From Riemerella anatipestifer ATCC 11845 = DSM 15868 (GTDB lineage: Bacteria > Bacteroidota > Bacteroidia > Flavobacteriales > Weeksellaceae), in the NCBI RefSeq assembly GCF_000252855.1, contig NC_017045.1:1240001-1304000 (forward strand): DNA of 64,000 nt. Direction: 5' to 3'. Positions within the stretch are counted from its first letter, which is position 1; each line of letters begins with the position of its first letter. Below are positions 26,489 through 35,259 of this stretch, one piece after another. The position numbers were made by a program, and so were the translations under genes. Below the pieces are notes generated by a model. That model saw nothing but the letters and a program-made list of their open reading frames with translations, had not been told where the DNA came from and did not search any database.

Positions 26489-27835
26489 TTATTTTTCTGT
26501 TAAAGTTCTTAGTTTACCTTGTGATTTTAGAAGTTCTATTTCTGCCAATTTATAATCTAGTTTAGATTTTGTGAGGTTATTTTTCGCATCAGCTAAATCT
26601 CTTTCTGCTCCCAAAATATCATTAAGCGTAGCCAAACCATACTGATAATTAGCTCTTGTATTCGCCATAACCTCTTCTGCTAGCCTTACATTATTCTCTT
26701 GGTTTTTAATGGTGATACTGCTATTTTCTAATTGAGTTTTTGCGTTCTTATAAGCCAAATCTAACCCTAACTGAATTTCCCTTAGGTCAGCTTGTGCCTT
26801 TTCTATATCTATTTTGTCTTTTTCTATTTTTGATTTAGTAGAAAATCCATTAAAAACAGGAATACTAATATTGAGACCTATTGAGGCTATATCTGACCAA
26901 TAGACCTTATCTTTTTCCCCATGCCACCAAGGCATTTTAGCTCCTTGACCTAGCCATCCATAGTTAGCAATTAGAGTTGCTGTTGGATAATATTCGGATT
27001 CCGAAGCTTTTTTCTTCCAATTAAGTAGTTCTAGCTGTTTCTTCAACACTTTAAGTTCTGTTCTTTCAGAAAAATCTGAATTAGAATTTTCCGAAATAAG
27101 TACAGACGGCTCAAAGCTCTGCTCTGGAAGTTCTATCTCTTGTTCCATAGGCATTCCTACCATAAACTTGAGTGCATTTTTACTCAGCTGTACGGCATTG
27201 ATAAGCTGTTGCTGATTTGCCTTTACATTATTAGACGAAACTAGAGCTCGGTCATAGTCTATTTTCTTTGCTAAACCAGCATCATATAACCCTTTAATAA
27301 TCTTAACTGTTTGCTCTACTATCTTTAGATTATCTTGCAGATTTTGTAACATTTGCTCTGTCTGATAAACTTGATAATAGGCATTAGCCACCTTTTCTAT
27401 AATCTGCTCTTCCGTAAGTTGTGCATTGATGAGATAAAACTCCTTAGTAGATTTAGCCGCTTTTAACCCCGTAAAAACCGTTTGGTTAAAAAGTACCTGC
27501 TGAAGTTGAGCCATATGAGTAGACTGCCATCTTTGCCCTAGTGTAAGTCTCATAGTTTGAGTAGGGTTTACAAAATTAGGCATAATAACTTCCTGTAACA
27601 AAGGGTTATAGGTAGTATTATTATTGATAATTATCTTTGGAAAAGCATTGGCTTTAACCTCCGCTATTTCGGCATCACCTCTTTTTATGTTTAGTCTAGC
27701 CTTTTCGGCATCTGCTTTATGCTCCATGGCGTGATTTATAGCTTCAGACAGAGACAACATTCTTGACTCCTGAGCTGAAAAGGCACCCTGAAAAAATAAA
27801 GCCACAAGACTTATAATTTTAATGCTATTTTTCAT
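26489..27835 (-). CDS. TolC-family outer-membrane efflux channel
   Basis: A 448-residue outer-membrane channel of the RND system. It has a signal peptide (LVALFFQGAFSAQ) and two OEP repeats of long helices. The diagnostic segments are ANAYYQVYQTEQMLQNL, GLYDAGLAKKIDYDRALV and, in the second half, NTRANYQYGLATLNDILGAE. Its start overlaps the end of the TetR gene by 11 bp, showing translational coupling with the regulator. Order in the operon is regulator, channel, adaptor, pump. Confidence 0.93.
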   Translation of the reverse strand: MKNSIKIISLVALFFQGAFSAQESRMLSLSEAINHAMEHKADAEKARLNIKRGDAEIAEVKANAFPKIIINNNTTYNPLLQEVIMPNFVNPTQTMRLTLGQRWQSTHMAQLQQVLFNQTVFTGLKAAKSTKEFYLINAQLTEEQIIEKVANAYYQVYQTEQMLQNLQDNLKIVEQTVKIIKGLYDAGLAKKIDYDRALVSSNNVKANQQQLINAVQLSKNALKFMVGMPMEQEIELPEQSFEPSVLISENSNSDFSERTELKVLKKQLELLNWKKKASESEYYPTATLIANYGWLGQGAKMPWWHGEKDKVYWSDIASIGLNISIPVFNGFSTKSKIEKDKIDIEKAQADLREIQLGLDLAYKNAKTQLENSSITIKNQENNVRLAEEVMANTRANYQYGLATLNDILGAERDLADAKNNLTKSKLDYKLAEIELLKSQGKLRTLTEK

Positions 27836-28439
27836 TGTTATATGTTAGTTGATTTAAAAATTCTTTTCCTTTGGGAGTTACTATAGCATTGAGATAAAAC
27901 CTAACCACCCCTTGACAATAGTTACTCCTACCTATCTTCTGTTCCTCTTCGAAAAGAGGTGAGCTATCAAAGGCAAACATCAGCTCTAAAAAATACTTAG
28001 CATAGGTTTCTATATCAAAGTCTTTTTCATAAAGCCCTTGTTCTCTACCTTTAATAACATTATGCTTAAATATCTCGTAAATACCTTTATAGACATTCAC
28101 AATGTGCATATTGTAGATTTCTGGGTAATATTTGATGAGCTGCCTTACGAAAACAGTCCTGTTATTCTCAGAAATCTGTTCTATCTTAGGCTCTCTCAGA
28201 AGCATTTTTTCTATTGGGTTTAGACTTTTCTCCTCCTCTGCTTTAAGTTGTTCCAAAAGCTGTTTCAACAGAAAATCTAACACCTCTTCTAGCAACACTT
28301 CCTTGTTCTTATAGTTTTGGTATAGTGTTTTTTTAGATATAGAAAATGCCTTAGCTATATCGTCCATAGTGAGGGACTTAGCTCCGTTCTGAACAAAAAG
28401 CTCTGAGACTTTTTTCAAAAAAAAAATTCTGTCTTCCAT
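27825..28439 (-). CDS. TetR/AcrR family transcriptional regulator of the efflux operon
   Basis: A 204-residue one-component regulator. The helix-turn-helix is near residues 20-50: LTMDDIAKAFSISKKTLYQNYKNKE, with the tyrosine-rich recognition helix typical of TetR. The C-terminal ligand domain is helical. The ATG at 28439 (MEDRIFFLKK) is chosen because the upstream ATG at 28454 falls in the -7 promoter element. As first gene of the operon it probably represses its own promoter and that of the pump. I see no clear palindromic operator near 28452-28481. Confidence 0.88.
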   Translation of the reverse strand: MEDRIFFLKKVSELFVQNGAKSLTMDDIAKAFSISKKTLYQNYKNKEVLLEEVLDFLLKQLLEQLKAEEEKSLNPIEKMLLREPKIEQISENNRTVFVRQLIKYYPEIYNMHIVNVYKGIYEIFKHNVIKGREQGLYEKDFDIETYAKYFLELMFAFDSSPLFEEEQKIGRSNYCQGVVRFYLNAIVTPKGKEFLNQLTYNNEK

Positions 28440-28451
28440 AATTTTACGCTG

Positions 28452-28481
28452 CAAATATAGGATAAAAAACTAAAAAACAAA
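28452..28481 (-). promoter_or_regulatory. Promoter of tetR-efflux operon
   Basis: TTTG (28481-28478), 18 bp, TATATTTG (28459-28452) on the minus strand. Start predicted near 28448, about 9 nt before the ATG at 28439. Confidence 0.7.
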
Positions 28482-28547
28482 AAAAGTTTCCAAGTTTATT
28501 TATTTTTCTTGTTCTACTGCAGCAATTTTTCAGTCCTGAAAAAACAT

Positions 28548-28555
28548 TATCTTTG
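28548..28555 (+). promoter_or_regulatory. Promoter -7 element for CtlX-like gene
   Basis: TATCTTTG matches TAnnTTTG; start predicted near 28559. It overlaps the GTG at 28555, ruling that codon out as a start and supporting the ATG at 28570. No -33 TTTG. Confidence 0.55.
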
Positions 28556-28569
28556 TGAAAAATATTTTT

Positions 28570-29490
28570 ATGCAAACCACTAATACTGTTTTAATGATAG
28601 AGCCTGTGGCATTTGGCTATAATGCACAGACCGCTGAGAATAATTATTTCCAAGTTAATTCCGAAAATGCAGATACTCAATCTAAAGCCTTACAAGAGTT
28701 TAAAAATTTTGTGGAGAAACTTCGTTCTAAAGGCATTACTGTTATAAGCATACAAGACACTTTAGAACCACACACACCCGACTCTATTTTCCCAAACAAC
28801 TGGGTGAGTTTTGGTGCTGACGGAAGAGTTATCCTCTACCCTATGTACGCTCCTAATAGAAGAGACGAACGCCGTATGGATATTTTAGAAAATCTTAAAA
28901 CCCAAGGATTCAAAATAAATGAAGTTGTAGATTTAACCTCTTCTGAAAAAGACAATGTTTTTCTAGAAGGTACAGGCAGTATTATTTTTGACCATGATAA
29001 TAAATTGGCTTATGGCTCAGTTTCGTTAAGGTTAGACGAAAAGCTTTTCCGTGAGTTTTGTGAGAAGTTTGGTTATACACCTGTGGTTTTCCACTCTTAC
29101 CAAACAGCTGGTACAGAAAGATTGCCTATCTACCATACCAATGTGATGATGTGCGTTGCAGACCGCTTTGTGGTCATCTGCCTAGATTGTATTGACGACC
29201 TTGAGGAACGCCAAAATGTGGTAGATACAATTAAAAAATCAGGAAAAGAAATTATAGAAATATCCGAAGAGCAAATGCAAAATTTTGCTGGAAACATGCT
29301 TCAGGTACACAATGATGAAGGAAAGAAATTTTTGGTAATGAGCCAAAGTGCCTACCAATCTCTTTCTCCTAGCCAAATAGAAAGTATAGAAAAATACTCA
29401 GAAATTATTTACTCTGACCTTAGCACTATAGAAACCAACGGCGGCGGTAGTGCAAGATGTATGCTTGCAGAAGTTTTCTTACCCAAATAA
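28570..29490 (+). CDS. CtlX-type citrulline/arginine hydrolase, amidinotransferase superfamily
   Basis: A 306-residue guanidino-modifying enzyme. Key motifs are IFPNNWVSFGADGRVILYP (substrate acid region), EGTGSIIFDH, YHTNVMMCVADRFVVICLD (catalytic His) and the nucleophilic Cys in NGGGSARCMLAE near the C-terminus. This set marks the group annotated as citrulline utilisation hydrolase CtlX, related to arginine deiminases. It would feed ornithine to RocD (gene at 2394), an inferred link. It is monocistronic, with its own promoter and a strong terminator. True substrate not determined by sequence. Confidence 0.8.
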   Translation: MQTTNTVLMIEPVAFGYNAQTAENNYFQVNSENADTQSKALQEFKNFVEKLRSKGITVISIQDTLEPHTPDSIFPNNWVSFGADGRVILYPMYAPNRRDERRMDILENLKTQGFKINEVVDLTSSEKDNVFLEGTGSIIFDHDNKLAYGSVSLRLDEKLFREFCEKFGYTPVVFHSYQTAGTERLPIYHTNVMMCVADRFVVICLDCIDDLEERQNVVDTIKKSGKEIIEISEEQMQNFAGNMLQVHNDEGKKFLVMSQSAYQSLSPSQIESIEKYSEIIYSDLSTIETNGGGSARCMLAEVFLPK

Positions 29491-29512
29491 AAACAAGAAG
29501 GTTATAAAAGTA

Positions 29513-29550
29513 AATAGGCGAAAATCTGCTCTAGATTTTCGCCTATTTTT
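29513..29550. terminator. Strong terminator after CtlX-like gene
   Basis: A perfect 15-bp stem (29513-29527 with 29533-29547) and a 5-base loop, T run on the plus strand and T residues on the minus strand. It serves the converging genes ending at 29490 and 29553. Confidence 0.9.
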
Positions 29551-29552
29551 AT

Positions 29553-30047
29553 CTATAATCCGTAAGTATCGTAAGATTCTGGACTGAATAAAGTCTTAAT
29601 TTTTATATTAGACTTAACAGGAAGTCCGTTACAGGTTGCTGGTTTCCAAGCTTTCTTAACACGCTTTATTGCATATCTTACATCTGTTTGAAAATAATCA
29701 TCATTCTTTAATCTCGGAAGCACTTCTGTTTTACCAACTCTTCCTTTTTCATCTATTTCCAAATTGATAGAGAATAACCCTTTGGCATAATAGGTATCTT
29801 TATCCAAATAAGCCACTAAATATTTTGCTAAGTCTTTAGAAAAAAGTGCATCTCCTCCTTCAAATCTAGCATGCTCATAGTTTGAAAAACATTTATTATC
29901 AGCTACAAATATCGGCTTACTTATTTTAACAAGAATGTGAGTATTAGTTCCTCCAAAGAAATTATAACCCTCTTGCATATCCTCTATATCCTGCCCAAAT
30001 GCAGCAGTTGAAATCAAATAAAATAATAATAGAACTAACTTTTTCAT
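29553..30047 (-). CDS. Exported protein with TonB C-terminal-like domain
   Basis: A 164-residue exported protein starting MKKLVLLLFYLISTAAFGQ (signal peptide). The ATG at 30047 is chosen over an upstream one at 30110 for that reason. The second half (about 100-155) reads YYAKGLFSINLEIDEKGRVG, VRYAIKRVKKAWKPATCNG and VKSNIKIKTLF. This is the pattern of a TonB C-terminal domain, but there is no membrane anchor or proline-rich spacer, so it is not an energy transducer by itself. Family role unknown; a periplasmic or envelope function is likely. Confidence 0.65.
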   Translation of the reverse strand: MKKLVLLLFYLISTAAFGQDIEDMQEGYNFFGGTNTHILVKISKPIFVADNKCFSNYEHARFEGGDALFSKDLAKYLVAYLDKDTYYAKGLFSINLEIDEKGRVGKTEVLPRLKNDDYFQTDVRYAIKRVKKAWKPATCNGLPVKSNIKIKTLFSPESYDTYGL

Positions 30048-30081
30048 ACTCCTTCTCTTTTCAAAATTCTTAGTGTAAAGG

Positions 30082-30113
30082 TACAAAAAATGCCGCTCTA
30101 AAAACGGCATTTT
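30082..30113 (-). terminator. Terminator after lysA
   Basis: AAAATGCCG (30087-30095) pairs with CGGCATTTT (30105-30113), followed by TTTT on the minus strand. It lies just past the lysA stop at 30119. Confidence 0.85.
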
Positions 30114-30118
30114 ACTTA

Positions 30119-31321
30119 TTAAATCACCTCTATTTGATTTCTTAATAAGTCTTCAAACTCATCTCTTTTTCTTATCAAGTGAGCCTTACCATCTAACCAA
30201 AATACCTCTGCAGGCTTAAGTCTAGAATTAAAATTAGAACTCATCTCAAAACCATAAGCTCCTGCATTTCTGAATACTAAAATATCACCTTCTCTCACTT
30301 CATTTATTTTTCTATCCCAAGCAAATGTATCTGTTTCACAAATATTTCCTACTACAGTATAGATTCTTTCTGGTCCGTTAGGGTTAGATAAGTTTTCTAT
30401 TTTATGATAAGAATCATAGAACATTGGGCGAATTAAATGGTTAAACCCAGAATTAACACCGACAAACACCGTTGCTGTAGTTTGCTTAATGACATTAGAT
30501 TTCACTAAAAAATGTCCACTTTTTCCTACTAAAAACTTACCTGGTTCAAACCAAAGTTGAAGCTCTTTACCTTGCTCTTCGTTAAACTTAGCTAAAGCCT
30601 TTTCTACTTTTTTACCAAGGCTTTTAACATCAGTCTCCATATCTCCCTCTTGATAAGGGATTTTAAAGCCACTTCCCATATCTATATACTTAAGGTTAGG
30701 GAAATGCTCCGCCAATTCAAACATAATTTCTAGACCTTGTAAAAATACATCAGGGTCTTTAATCTCGCTTCCTGTATGCATATGAAGCCCCTCTACATTA
30801 AGCCCTGTGGTCTTAGCTACTCTCTCAATATGACGCATCTGGTGAATAGAAATTCCAAATTTGGAATCTATATGCCCTGTAGAAATTTTATAATTACCTC
30901 CTGCAAAAATATGCGGATTTACCCTTACAAAAATAGGGTAAGAACCTCCAAATTTAGTCCCAAACTGCTCTAGGATAGAAATATTATCAATATTGATGTG
31001 TACGCCTAATTCTACTGCCTCTTCTACCTCCGAAATATCCACGGAATTAGGTGTAAACAAAATCCTATCTTTAGAAAAACCTGCCTTCAAGCCTAGTTTA
31101 ACTTCGTTAATAGATACACAATCTAAAGAAGCTCCTAGCTTTTCTACATATTTAAGTATATTGATATTTGTAAGTGCCTTAGCTGCATAGAAAAATCTCG
31201 TTTTCTCCGAAAACGAAGAAGTTAATTTTTCATACTGTTGCTTAATAGACTCTGCATCATATACATACACAGGTGTACCGAATTCTTCTGCTACACTCAG
31301 CAAATTCTGATTGGTTATCAT
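30119..31321 (-). CDS. lysA: Diaminopimelate decarboxylase
   Basis: Makes L-lysine from meso-diaminopimelate, the last lysine step. It is a fold-type III PLP enzyme of 400 residues. The PLP lysine is K48 in FFYAAKALTN. Other key parts are LHMHTGSEI, the phosphate loop near IDMGSGFKIPY, and the active-site CETDTFAWDR. Presence of this gene and a DAP-type MurE in the same window is consistent with DAP-containing peptidoglycan. DUF4835 lies 35 bp upstream on the same strand. Confidence 0.95.
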   Translation of the reverse strand: MITNQNLLSVAEEFGTPVYVYDAESIKQQYEKLTSSFSEKTRFFYAAKALTNINILKYVEKLGASLDCVSINEVKLGLKAGFSKDRILFTPNSVDISEVEEAVELGVHINIDNISILEQFGTKFGGSYPIFVRVNPHIFAGGNYKISTGHIDSKFGISIHQMRHIERVAKTTGLNVEGLHMHTGSEIKDPDVFLQGLEIMFELAEHFPNLKYIDMGSGFKIPYQEGDMETDVKSLGKKVEKALAKFNEEQGKELQLWFEPGKFLVGKSGHFLVKSNVIKQTTATVFVGVNSGFNHLIRPMFYDSYHKIENLSNPNGPERIYTVVGNICETDTFAWDRKINEVREGDILVFRNAGAYGFEMSSNFNSRLKPAEVFWLDGKAHLIRKRDEFEDLLRNQIEVI

Positions 31322-31356
31322 AACATTATAATTATTGTAAAGTTATTGTATTTGGT

Positions 31357-32262
31357 TTACTTCCACTTGTCCCACTTACCATCTATATCTTTAGGAGCAA
31401 ATACAGACATAAGACTCTTAAGCTCTGTCATATTTACGGAAGCATTGTTACCGCTATTGAAAATATTATAGATTTCGTCCTTTTTTGTATCAATAAAAAT
31501 ATTGAAAGGATAATTCATTTGAAACCCATTTTCGTAAGTTCTAAGATTTAACAAAGCATCAGCCACAGCCTTTTTAGAATTACTATTGGTATTTAGGTTG
31601 TACATATTATCTAAGCCTTGACGATGATATTGATAAAATGCCTGTCTAAAAGCAGAAAAATCTGATTTTAGGATATTATCTATCAATGCCCCTCGTGTCC
31701 TTTGTCCTTCCATTTGCGACCACCCTTTATAATTTTGATTTTGAGAGTTTTGAGCAATTTTTTGTGATTTTTCAAACCAAGGTTCGCCACCTTTATTCTG
31801 GAAAGAATCTGCATCGTAACCCAAAATAAGGTAAACATAGAAGCTTACCACATCTATTAGATTTTTGCCTGAAAATTGTCTTTCATTAAAAATTAAATTC
31901 TCATTTTCGGCATATTCAAAACTAAAGTTAGTGTCGTTGATATTGAGAAGCGGACTTTCATATTGTGTATTAAACACGGGACGAGTAGATTGCACCACCA
32001 AACTACCTCTAAACGAATTATTACCCGTTCTTTCCGAGATAATAATGGCAAAGTTGCATTTTATTTTTTCAAAATTCTGAAGTTTTTTCCCTGTCCAACT
32101 GGTATTATTTATAAACTCTCTTAAGTTTTTTTCTAGCGTCTTAAATACTTGTGTATTGCTCCCTCCTACCTGTGCAAAATTAATCTGCACATTAGCGTGA
32201 AGCTCTTGCCCAAAAGCCAAAGCTCCAAAAAGAATTCCAAAAAAAGCGATTATTTTTTTCAT
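31357..32262 (-). CDS. DUF4835 family exported protein (PorD-like, type IX secretion associated)
   Basis: A 301-residue protein with a clear signal peptide (IAFFGILFGALAFGQ). The mature start ELHANVQINFAQVGGSNTQV, then TSWTGKKLQNFEKIKCNFAI, SFYVYLILGYDADSF and GGEPWFEKSQKIAQ are the conserved blocks of DUF4835, a family restricted to Bacteroidota. Some annotations call it type IX secretion protein PorD. I recall this association only from naming and cannot confirm a role. It forms a likely operon with lysA downstream. Confidence 0.8.
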   Translation of the reverse strand: MKKIIAFFGILFGALAFGQELHANVQINFAQVGGSNTQVFKTLEKNLREFINNTSWTGKKLQNFEKIKCNFAIIISERTGNNSFRGSLVVQSTRPVFNTQYESPLLNINDTNFSFEYAENENLIFNERQFSGKNLIDVVSFYVYLILGYDADSFQNKGGEPWFEKSQKIAQNSQNQNYKGWSQMEGQRTRGALIDNILKSDFSAFRQAFYQYHRQGLDNMYNLNTNSNSKKAVADALLNLRTYENGFQMNYPFNIFIDTKKDEIYNIFNSGNNASVNMTELKSLMSVFAPKDIDGKWDKWK

Positions 32263-32316
32263 ATCAAAAACTTATAAACCAAGTATTTCTAACGCTCAAA
32301 AAGAGAATATATTTTC

Positions 32317-32730
32317 TCAGTTAAGGTGAGGTTGCTCGTTATGTCTCAAACATACTTCCGCTTGAGGATATTTTTCTCTGATGAAATCTGCAGTTTTAAT
32401 CGCTGCATACACAGAACGATGTTGACCTCCCGTACAACCAAAGGAAACTTGTAAACTCTCAAACCCTCTTGCTAAATAATCTTCTATGTTTATAGAAATG
32501 ATTTTTTGTGCCAAATCCAAAAACTGAGGCATTTTAGTTTTTTCTTCTAGATAGAGTTGTACCTCCTGCTCTGCTCCTGTTTTAGTCTTATACTCTTCTT
32601 GTCTACCAGGGTTTAAGATGCCTCTACAGTCAAACACAAAACCGCCTCCATTATCTGTATCATCTTTAGGAATACCTCCTTTCTTATAGGAAAAGCTATA
32701 TACTTTTATCTTTAATTTATTCTGTTCCAT
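32317..32730 (-). CDS. RapZ C-terminal domain-only protein
   Basis: A 137-residue protein matching only the C-terminal half of RapZ (YvcJ): VFDCRGILNPGR near residue 33 and GCTGGQHRSVYAA with RHNEQPHLN near the end. The N-terminal P-loop ATPase domain is absent, and the start is fixed by overlap with prfA (TAATG, stop and start sharing one base), so this is not a truncation by sequence error. In enterobacteria this half of RapZ binds small RNAs and senses glucosamine-6-phosphate; whether that holds here is unknown. Confidence 0.85.
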   Translation of the reverse strand: MEQNKLKIKVYSFSYKKGGIPKDDTDNGGGFVFDCRGILNPGRQEEYKTKTGAEQEVQLYLEEKTKMPQFLDLAQKIISINIEDYLARGFESLQVSFGCTGGQHRSVYAAIKTADFIREKYPQAEVCLRHNEQPHLN

Positions 32731-33818
32731 TATCCTATATTTTCTTCCTCACCTTTCATTTTCTCTGCATTTTCTGCCATAATTAAGGCATCTAGCATCT
32801 CTTGAATATCACCATTCATAAAATTATCCAAGTTGTAAATAGACTTGTTAATTCTATGGTCTGTAACTCGCCCTTGAGGATAGTTGTATGTTCTAATTTT
32901 AGCCGAACGGTCTCCCGTAGAAACCATCGTTTTTCTTTGAGCCGCAATATCTCCTTGTACTTTTTGCAACTCTATATCGTAAAGTTTTGTTCTAAGCATT
33001 TCCATTGCTAACTCTCTGTTTGCCAACTGAGAACGAGCTTGCTGACACACTACTACAATACCTGTAGGTTTATGCGTAAGCTGTACCTTAGTTTCTACTT
33101 TATTTACATTCTGCCCTCCTGCACCTCCAGAGCGAGAAGTTTGCATTTCTATATCAGCAGGATTGATTTCCACATCTACCTCTTCAGCTTCAGGCAATAC
33201 CGCCACCGTAATTGCAGAAGTATGTACTCGCCCTTGAGATTCTGTCTCTGGAACTCTCTGTACACGGTGCACACCAGATTCAAACTTCATAATACCATAA
33301 ACGCCATCTCCCTCCACTCGCATAATGAGTTCTTTATATCCCTTTGATGCTTCGTTAGAATCAGTTACTTCATGCTTCCAACCCTTAGACTTAAAATACA
33401 TGGTGTACATTCTGTAAACATCTTCAACAAAGATAGCCGATTCATCTCCTCCCGTTCCCGCACGAAGTTCTACCATTACATTCTTATCATCTGCTGGGTC
33501 CTTTGGAATGAGTAAGTATTTTAACTCTTCCTCTATTGAAGGAATGCGGTCTATCGCCTCTTGCTTCTCCATTTTAGCAAGGTCTACCAAGTCTTTATCA
33601 GAACCGTCAGCTATAATTTCATCTGCCTCTTTTATGGCATTGAGTGCAGTAGAATATTCATCAAAAACCTTTACTATTTTCCCCAAATCACTATATTCTT
33701 TATTAAGTGAGGAATATCTTTTTTGGTCAGAAATTACATCAGGCTGAATAATCAAATCCGCTACTTCATTATAGCGTTGTTTTATGGCTTCTAATTTTGG
33801 TATTAAACTCTTTGACAT
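32730..33818 (-). CDS. prfA: Peptide chain release factor 1
   Basis: Ends translation at UAA and UAG. The length of 362 is typical. The peptidyl-hydrolysis motif is [20 protein letters not shown]. The anticodon-like loop near [15 protein letters not shown] and RSGGAGGQ is intact, and [17 protein letters not shown] precedes it. The gene is the first of a two-gene unit whose second member, the RapZ-like gene, overlaps the stop codon by one base. A TATCTTTG element lies upstream at 33841-33848. Confidence 0.96.
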   Translation of the reverse strand: MSKSLIPKLEAIKQRYNEVADLIIQPDVISDQKRYSSLNKEYSDLGKIVKVFDEYSTALNAIKEADEIIADGSDKDLVDLAKMEKQEAIDRIPSIEEELKYLLIPKDPADDKNVMVELRAGTGGDESAIFVEDVYRMYTMYFKSKGWKHEVTDSNEASKGYKELIMRVEGDGVYGIMKFESGVHRVQRVPETESQGRVHTSAITVAVLPEAEEVDVEINPADIEMQTSRSGGAGGQNVNKVETKVQLTHKPTGIVVVCQQARSQLANRELAMEMLRTKLYDIELQKVQGDIAAQRKTMVSTGDRSAKIRTYNYPQGRVTDHRINKSIYNLDNFMNGDIQEMLDALIMAENAEKMKGEEENIG

Positions 33819-33939
33819 TGTTCTCTAAACTATTAGTGAGCAAAGATAAGGATTTTTTTATGTAGTAAGAGATACTAAACACTATTACATTTCTAAGAAA
33901 AATAATTATCTTTACAAGCATAACTAATCCTTTTGAAAA

Positions 33940-34362
33940 ATGAAAATAACTCTCAACAGAATTAATGACGATTTTTTATTTGAATGTAGCAATAGTGCAG
34001 GCAATAGCATTCTTCTAGACAACACTTCTCAACCTAACCCTAAAGGCGTTTCTCCTATGGAAACCATGTTAATGGCAGTGGCAGGCTGTAGTGGAATAGA
34101 TATGGTTTCTATCCTAAAAAAACAAAGACAAAATTTAACGAGTTTTAAAGCTGAAGTGGAAGGAACAAGAGTACCTATTGATGATGCTAAGCCTTTTAAA
34201 GCAATCTCCGTGAAATTTTTATTGGAAGGAGAAATCGACGAAAAGAAAGCTTTGAAAGCTGCTCAGCTTTCTTTTGAAAAGTATTGTTCAGTATCCAAAA
34301 CTTTAGAGCCCAATGTCAGCATTGATTATGAAGTTTATCTCAATGGCTCACTCCTTTCGTAA
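33940..34362 (+). CDS. OsmC family protein
   Basis: A 140-residue protein of the OsmC/Ohr peroxidase fold. The two conserved cysteines are in VAGCSGIDMV (about 50) and FEKYCSVSKTL (about 112), with NPKGVSPMETMLMA before the first. Family members reduce organic peroxides, but the YhfA-like subgroup with this C-terminus has no established activity. It is a single gene ending in a bidirectional terminator. A TATCTTTA element near 33907 is a likely -7. Confidence 0.88.
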   Translation: MKITLNRINDDFLFECSNSAGNSILLDNTSQPNPKGVSPMETMLMAVAGCSGIDMVSILKKQRQNLTSFKAEVEGTRVPIDDAKPFKAISVKFLLEGEIDEKKALKAAQLSFEKYCSVSKTLEPNVSIDYEVYLNGSLLS

Positions 34363-34371
34363 ACAAGAAAT

Positions 34372-34408
34372 AAAAAAGGCTACCTATATTCTAAGTAGCC
34401 TTTTTTTT
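34372..34408. terminator. Bidirectional terminator between OsmC-like and YebC genes
   Basis: AAAAAAGGCTAC (34372-34383) pairs with GTAGCCTTTTTT (34395-34406), a perfect 12-bp stem with A and T runs on each side. Confidence 0.9.
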
Positions 34409-34411
34409 ATT

Positions 34412-35152
34412 TTATAGCTTCTGCATTAGCTCGTCTGTAATTTCCATATTATGGTATACATTCTGTACATCGTCATCTTCCTCAAACCTTTGTAACATTT
34501 TCATATTCGCAATAAATTGCTCTTCTGATACAGATTTGCTAATATTAGGTATCCTCTGTAATTCTGCATTCTTAACTTCTGTCCCCAGTTCATCTAACTT
34601 ATGAGATAAAGATCCAAAATCCTCAAACGCTGTAGTTACTATAACTTCTGTTTCATCAGAGTCTATATCTTCTGCACCTCCATCTATCATCTCCATTTCA
34701 AAATCTTCCCAATCCATCTTTATCAAAGATTTTTCTAGCGTAAATATCCCTTTTCTATCGAATAGGAAAGAAAGCTCTCCATTCTTCCCAAGATTACCAT
34801 CAAATTTATTAAAGATAGCTCTTACATTAGCCACAGTTCTAGTGGAATTATTAGTAGTACATTCTACAAAAAATGCAACACCTCCTTGTCCGTACCCTTC
34901 GTAAGTAATCTCTTCATAATTCTCAGCATCTGCACCACTTGCCTTTTTAATGGCTCTTTCTACATTATCTTTAGGCATATTAGCCCCTTTAGCATTTTGT
35001 ATGCACCTTCTCAACGCAGGGTTAGAATCTGGATCTGGACCTCCTGCCTTTACAGCTAATGCAATATCTTTTCCTATTTTAGAAAAAGTTTTTGCCATTT
35101 TATCCCAACGAGCCATCTTAGAGGCTTTTCTATATTCAAATGCGCGTCCCAT
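34412..35152 (-). CDS. YebC/PmpR family protein
   Basis: A 246-residue DNA- or ribosome-associated protein. It begins MGRAFEYRKASKMARWDKM, a typical Bacteroidota variant of MAGHSKW. It continues with AVKAGGPDPDSNPALRRCIQ, ANMPKDNVERAIKKASG and TYEGYGQGGVAFFVE, the family core, followed by the acidic domains 2 and 3. Members are annotated as regulators, and some are now linked to translation of proline stretches. A TATTTTTG element at 35177-35184 precedes it. Confidence 0.92.
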   Translation of the reverse strand: MGRAFEYRKASKMARWDKMAKTFSKIGKDIALAVKAGGPDPDSNPALRRCIQNAKGANMPKDNVERAIKKASGADAENYEEITYEGYGQGGVAFFVECTTNNSTRTVANVRAIFNKFDGNLGKNGELSFLFDRKGIFTLEKSLIKMDWEDFEMEMIDGGAEDIDSDETEVIVTTAFEDFGSLSHKLDELGTEVKNAELQRIPNISKSVSEEQFIANMKMLQRFEEDDDVQNVYHNMEITDELMQKL

Positions 35153-35201
35153 AATTATAATAACAATTTAGATGTGCAAAAATACTAATTTTAATACAAT
35201 A

Positions 35202-35235
35202 AAAAAACGCCCTCTTACAAGAAGAGGACGCTTTT
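35202..35235 (-). terminator. Terminator after OmpA-family gene
   Basis: On the minus strand AAAAGCGTCCTCTT pairs with AAGAGGGCGTTTTTT around a CTTGT loop, with G-T wobbles and a long T run. It ends 25 bp past the stop of the outer-membrane gene. Confidence 0.85.
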
Positions 35236-35259
35236 CTATTTAAGATTAGAAAATACTAA

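Noticed and set aside
22200-28454. A specific named efflux system (for example one of the Riemerella Rae pumps)
   Set aside because: Sequence motifs show an RND operon with a TetR regulator but do not let me tell which named pump it is; a symbol would be a guess.
28555-28569. GTG start for the CtlX-like gene giving five extra residues
   Set aside because: The codon overlaps the -7 element TATCTTTG at 28548-28555, so it would not be transcribed as a start; the ATG at 28570 fits.
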